NCBI GenBank assembly: GCA_963847145.1
Contig: CAWJYN010000002.1
Span: 24,275-88,274 of the forward strand
DNA length: 64,000 bases
Direction of reading: 5' to 3'
DNA from: JABFRJ01 sp963847145
Lineage (GTDB): Bacteria > Pseudomonadota > Alphaproteobacteria > Rhizobiales > Hyphomicrobiaceae
In this document: positions 61,705-64,000 of the stretch, piece after piece
Layout of the letters: every line of letters begins with the position of its first letter
Numbering within the stretch: position 1 is the stretch's first letter
Notes under the pieces: generated by a model
Told to the model about the DNA's origin: nothing
The model's database searches: none
What the model saw: only the letters and a program-made list of their open reading frames with translations
Program-made: the position numbers and the translations under genes

Positions 61705-61751
61705 GCGTACATGGGGCCAGCGTAAGTGGGGCCAAGCGTAAATGGGACCAA
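61705..61751. repeat. Three imperfect 15-16-bp tandem units upstream of DUF1272
   Basis: GCGTACATGGGGCCA, GCGTAAGTGGGGCCAA and GCGTAAATGGGACCAA follow one another. They lie 73 bases or more upstream of the DUF1272 start, on the promoter side, and could bind a regulator or be remnants of a repeat family. Confidence 0.6.
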
Positions 61752-61827
61752 CGTTTCGCCGATGACGCGCCAACAGGCCGAAAGGGACGGTGCGAGCGAA
61801 AAGGTGGCTGTCCCCATTGACGCAGTT

Positions 61828-62031
61828 CCGCGCAATAAACCTTCATCCGCCCGGATTTTGGTTTTGGTCTTTCTGTAGGGCGGAAGAGGACGCGGTTCAG
61901 CGTCCGTCATCCGCCGGGGCTGCGTGGTGGGCGAGATGTGGCGCTGGACGGCGGATGTCGCGACGCTCATCCGCCCTACGGATTGCGCACGCCATCGTGG
62001 GTTTTGTTTTTGTGCCCGCGCAATAAACCTT
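61828..62031. repeat. 16-bp direct repeats flanking the MITE-like element
   Basis: CCGCGCAATAAACCTT occurs at 61828-61843 and 62016-62031. The MITE-like element lies between. They are too far out to be a simple target duplication of the MITE and may mark an older insertion or a duplicated segment. Confidence 0.6.
61875..61979. mobile_element. MITE-like element of about 105 bp
   Basis: The ends match as inverted repeats at 13 of 14 positions (GTAGGGCGGAAGAG at 61875-61888; CTCATCCGCCCTAC at 61966-61979). The inside carries further CATCCGCC/GGCGGATG arms, so the whole can fold on itself. It encodes nothing. GTAGGGCGGAT-type ends are typical of dispersed non-autonomous repeats in proteobacteria. 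A 16-bp direct repeat (CCGCGCAATAAACCTT) lies 31 bases outside the left end and 36 bases outside the right end. Confidence 0.65.
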
Positions 62032-62478
62032 AACAACACCAATAGGTTGCAAAATCCGGCAGGTGTGTCAGTCTGGTGTCATCCCGACCAGCCGGGGCGG
62101 ATCATGACCGTCGAAATCTGGGTTGGGCTGCTGTAACGGCCGATTAGAACGCTGTGTTTGACGGCACGGCGTCACGGTTGGGCTGGACTGGGAGACCCCT
62201 ACGGAGGGTTCGCCTGCAAGTGGCGTAAACGCCCCTCCACGCCCCAAGATCCCCGTCCACAGCCAAGACGCGCGGCGACGCCGCAGGACGGCACCGGGTT
62301 CGCAAGAGCTCTGCACCGTCCACCGCTCCGCTCACCCGGAGCACAACACCTTCGGCGGCAACGCCGCGCGTCTCCCCCGGCGCTTTTGCTGGGTGTCTCA
62401 TCACACCGGGTGCTGCGGCGCTGCGGCGTCACCAGCCATTCCCAGCACCCATCCCAACTCAGTCATCGGAGGCACCGC

Positions 62479-63294
62479 ATGAAACGGCTGCGTAATGTGA
62501 AGCACGGTTTAGGCCTCCGGTTCGCTGTTGTCGGCGGCATCTACGGCAACGAGGCCGCGCTGCGCGCCGTAATGACGGATCTGCGCCAGCAGGGTGTGTC
62601 GTTTGTGGTCAATCTTGGCGATTGCTTGAGCGGGCCGCTGCAGCCAGCCAAAACGGCCGACATTCTGATGCGCGCTGATTTTCTCACTGTGAGCGGTGAG
62701 CATGACCGGGCGCTGGCGGAGGCCGGCGGCGCCCCGTTGCAGCCGTGGGATCGGATGGCTGCCGAACAGATCACCGCGCGGCACCGCGCTTGGCTCAAAG
62801 AGCTGCCAAAAACCTACACGATGTGGCAACGCGTTTTCGTCTGCCACGCTGCTCCCAACGACGATACCATGCCGTTGCTCGACGTGGTTACGCCGGATGG
62901 GCGGCCGCTCCTAGCAGCCCATGATCACATCGAGCGATTGGCACGCGGCGTCAAGGAGCGGATGATCCTGACCGGCCACAGCCACACGCCACGGGTTTAT
63001 TATCTGGAGGATGGGCGGTTGGTGGTCAATCCCGGTAGCGTCGGTTGCCCAGGATCTGAGAGTGGTGCAGCCGATGCAGCGCTGATCGCAGCTGGCCACG
63101 CCCGGGCCAGTTACGCCATCCTCGAGGAGGACAACTACGACTGGGATGTGGCGTTCCGGCTGGTCATCTACGACACGACGACGGCTGCGCGGCAGGCGGC
63201 CATCAAGGGCTCCCCGGACTGGGCGGACGCGCTGGGACGGCAACTGGGACGGCACAAGCAGATGGGTCATGTTGCTCCGCGCCCGGCGCTCTGA
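62479..63294 (+). CDS. Metallophosphoesterase-like protein lacking the first metal motif
   Basis: A 271-residue protein of the YfcE/MJ0936-like calcineurin phosphoesterase group. Later motifs are kept: NLGDCLSGP (Asp48), SGEHDRAL (in place of GNHD), the CHAAPNDD histidine and LTGHSHTPRVY, then VNPGSVGCP. The first motif, normally D-x-H-G-N, reads GGIYGNEAALRAV, with Gly20 and Tyr22 replacing the Asp and His that hold the first metal ion. Activity may be altered or lost. The ATG at 62479 follows GGAGG. It precedes purB by 34 bases on the same strand. Confidence 0.8.
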   Translation: MKRLRNVKHGLGLRFAVVGGIYGNEAALRAVMTDLRQQGVSFVVNLGDCLSGPLQPAKTADILMRADFLTVSGEHDRALAEAGGAPLQPWDRMAAEQITARHRAWLKELPKTYTMWQRVFVCHAAPNDDTMPLLDVVTPDGRPLLAAHDHIERLARGVKERMILTGHSHTPRVYYLEDGRLVVNPGSVGCPGSESGAADAALIAAGHARASYAILEEDNYDWDVAFRLVIYDTTTAARQAAIKGSPDWADALGRQLGRHKQMGHVAPRPAL

Positions 63295-63328
63295 TACCTG
63301 CCGCTGGCAACCGCTTGGAGCGCCGCTG

Positions 63329-64000
63329 ATGATCCCCCGCTATTCACGCCCCGAGATGGTGGCGATCTGGTCGCCGGAGACGCGCTTCCGCATCTGGTTT
63401 GAGATCGAAGCGCATGCGGCTGCCGCCATGGCTGACATCGGCATGATCCCCAAGGCCAGCGCCGATGCCATCTGGGAGCAGGGCTCCAAGGCTCAATTCG
63501 ACGTTGCCAAGATCGACGAGATCGAGCGCGTCACCAAGCACGATGTGATCGCGTTCCTCACGCATCTGGCTGACTTCATCGGACCGGACGCACGCTTCGT
63601 GCATCAGGGCATGACCTCGTCGGATGTGCTCGATACGTGCTTGAGTGTGCAGCTTGTGCGCGCCTCGGATCTGTTGCTGACAGGCATGGATGCGCTGTTG
63701 GCGGCGCTGAAAAAGCGCGCCCACGAGCACAAGAACACGATCACCATCGGCCGCAGTCACGGCATTCATGGCGAGCCGACAACGTTCGGCGTCAAGCTGG
63801 CGCAAGCGTACGCTGAGTTTGCGCGTGGGCGCGAGCGGCTGGTCGCGGCACGCAAGGAAATCGCAACCTGCGCCATCTCAGGTGCGATGGGGACGTTTGC
63901 CAACATCGATCCGCGCGTGGAAGTCTATGTGGCAGCGAAGCTCGGCCTCGCAGTCGAGCCGGTCTCAACACAGGTCATCCCGCGCGACCGCCATGCGATG
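63329..64000 (+). CDS. purB: Adenylosuccinate lyase, 3' part outside window
   Basis: The first 224 codons of a fumarase/aspartase superfamily lyase. It begins MIPRYSRPEMVAIWSPETRF and shows HDVIAFLTHLADFIGPDARF, HQGMTSSDVLDTCLSVQLVR (substrate-binding TSSD) and IGRSHGIHGEPTTFGVKLAQ (catalytic His), the PurB hallmarks. PurB removes fumarate from SAICAR and adenylosuccinate in purine synthesis. The ATG at 63329 follows GGAG. Confidence 0.96.
   Translation, partial: MIPRYSRPEMVAIWSPETRFRIWFEIEAHAAAAMADIGMIPKASADAIWEQGSKAQFDVAKIDEIERVTKHDVIAFLTHLADFIGPDARFVHQGMTSSDVLDTCLSVQLVRASDLLLTGMDALLAALKKRAHEHKNTITIGRSHGIHGEPTTFGVKLAQAYAEFARGRERLVAARKEIATCAISGAMGTFANIDPRVEVYVAAKLGLAVEPVSTQVIPRDRHAM

Larger units (their letters stand above)
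61633..62478. other. Gene-free stretch with several repeats
   Basis: About 850 bases without a credible gene. They hold three imperfect 15-16-bp tandem units (61705-61751), a half-copy of the osmC-polA palindrome (61798-61813), a 16-bp direct repeat (61828-61843 and 62016-62031) and a MITE-like element (61875-61979). The part at 62158-62478 is open in the frame of the downstream gene, but its composition (Arg/Pro-rich) and the ribosome site at 62469 argue that it is not translated. Confidence 0.6.

Noticed and set aside
62079..62110. GTCATCCCG...GGATCATGAC segment as another palindromic repeat copy
   Set aside because: Only the outer GTCAT/ATGAC and part of a stem resemble the family; the remainder does not match well enough.
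62158..62478. 107-codon N-terminal extension of the metallophosphoesterase
   Set aside because: The ATG at 62479 has a strong ribosome site and family-like start, while the extension is Arg/Pro-rich and unlike any domain.
1..64000. CRISPR array, tRNA, rRNA, prophage or complete insertion sequence
   Set aside because: No regularly spaced direct repeats, no recognised RNA gene, no integrase, transposase or phage structural gene was seen. Reading by eye could miss a single tRNA.

Overview
The window is 64 kb of GC-rich chromosome with dense, mostly short operons. The gene set suggests an alphaproteobacterium, probably of the order Hyphomicrobiales (Xanthobacteraceae/Hyphomicrobiaceae-like). Markers are DUF4170, DUF1289, DUF1272, PilZ, UbiA, a Ppx/GppA-RlmE pair, TRAP/TAXI receptors and dispersed palindromic repeats of the GTCATCC...GGACCCA type. 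The lineage is inferred from gene content; no rRNA or tRNA gene was recognised. The window opens inside a small secreted-protein gene and closes inside purB.

Layout. 0-10.5 kb: housekeeping and metabolism (ApaG, a frameshifted CDP-alcohol phosphatidyltransferase, an MddA-like methyltransferase, a winged-helix/TPR regulator, a lone MccB-type carboxyltransferase, a Cys-rich secreted micro-protein, an alpha/beta hydrolase, a PilZ protein, a PRMT-like methyltransferase, a DUF898 membrane protein). 10.7-18.5 kb: valS, a perfect 29-bp inverted repeat, a coupled PEP mutase-like/SDR/GNAT operon, DUF4170-cytochrome b561 and ubiA. 18.7-29.2 kb: an orphan TRAP receptor, an orphan ABC ATPase, a GT2-GtrA/GT39 pair that may glycosylate a lipid or surface polymer, a convergent overlapping pair of poorly known genes, two small membrane proteins, and a HAD phosphatase/aminotransferase pair.

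29.4-38.9 kb is the most distinctive block: srfB, an srfC-like gene, a membrane-anchored Sel1-like protein, a TolA-like Ala/Glu/Lys-rich periplasmic protein with a duplicated TPR-like module and a 12-Gln run, and a TAXI-type binding protein. All lie on one strand with overlaps or gaps of a few bases to about 90 bases. SrfB carries segments resembling the phosphate motifs of actin/Hsp70-like ATPases, and the SrfC-like protein seems to lack the P-loop lysine. Together they look like a cell-envelope machine of unknown function.

38.9-50.8 kb: a catabolic cluster (intradiol dioxygenase, MetE-like protein, hydrolase, SDR), then a cell-wall-oriented set (caspase-like protease with a peptidoglycan-binding domain, Tat-exported lysozyme-like protein, peptidoglycan-binding/GH114 protein, DUF1289), then a PanE-like reductase, a Gfo/Idh/MocA oxidoreductase, DUF486, a hypothetical protein and an OsmC protein. 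50.8-64 kb: an imperfect palindrome between osmC and polA; polA followed by an HNH-like CxxC protein; a GIY-YIG nuclease gene bracketed by inverted copies of a palindromic repeat; NIPSNAP and TPR proteins with a clear terminator; a Ppx/GppA-RlmE-EamA operon; DUF1272-DadA-like oxidase; a gene-free stretch with a MITE-like element; a metallophosphoesterase lacking its first metal motif; and purB.
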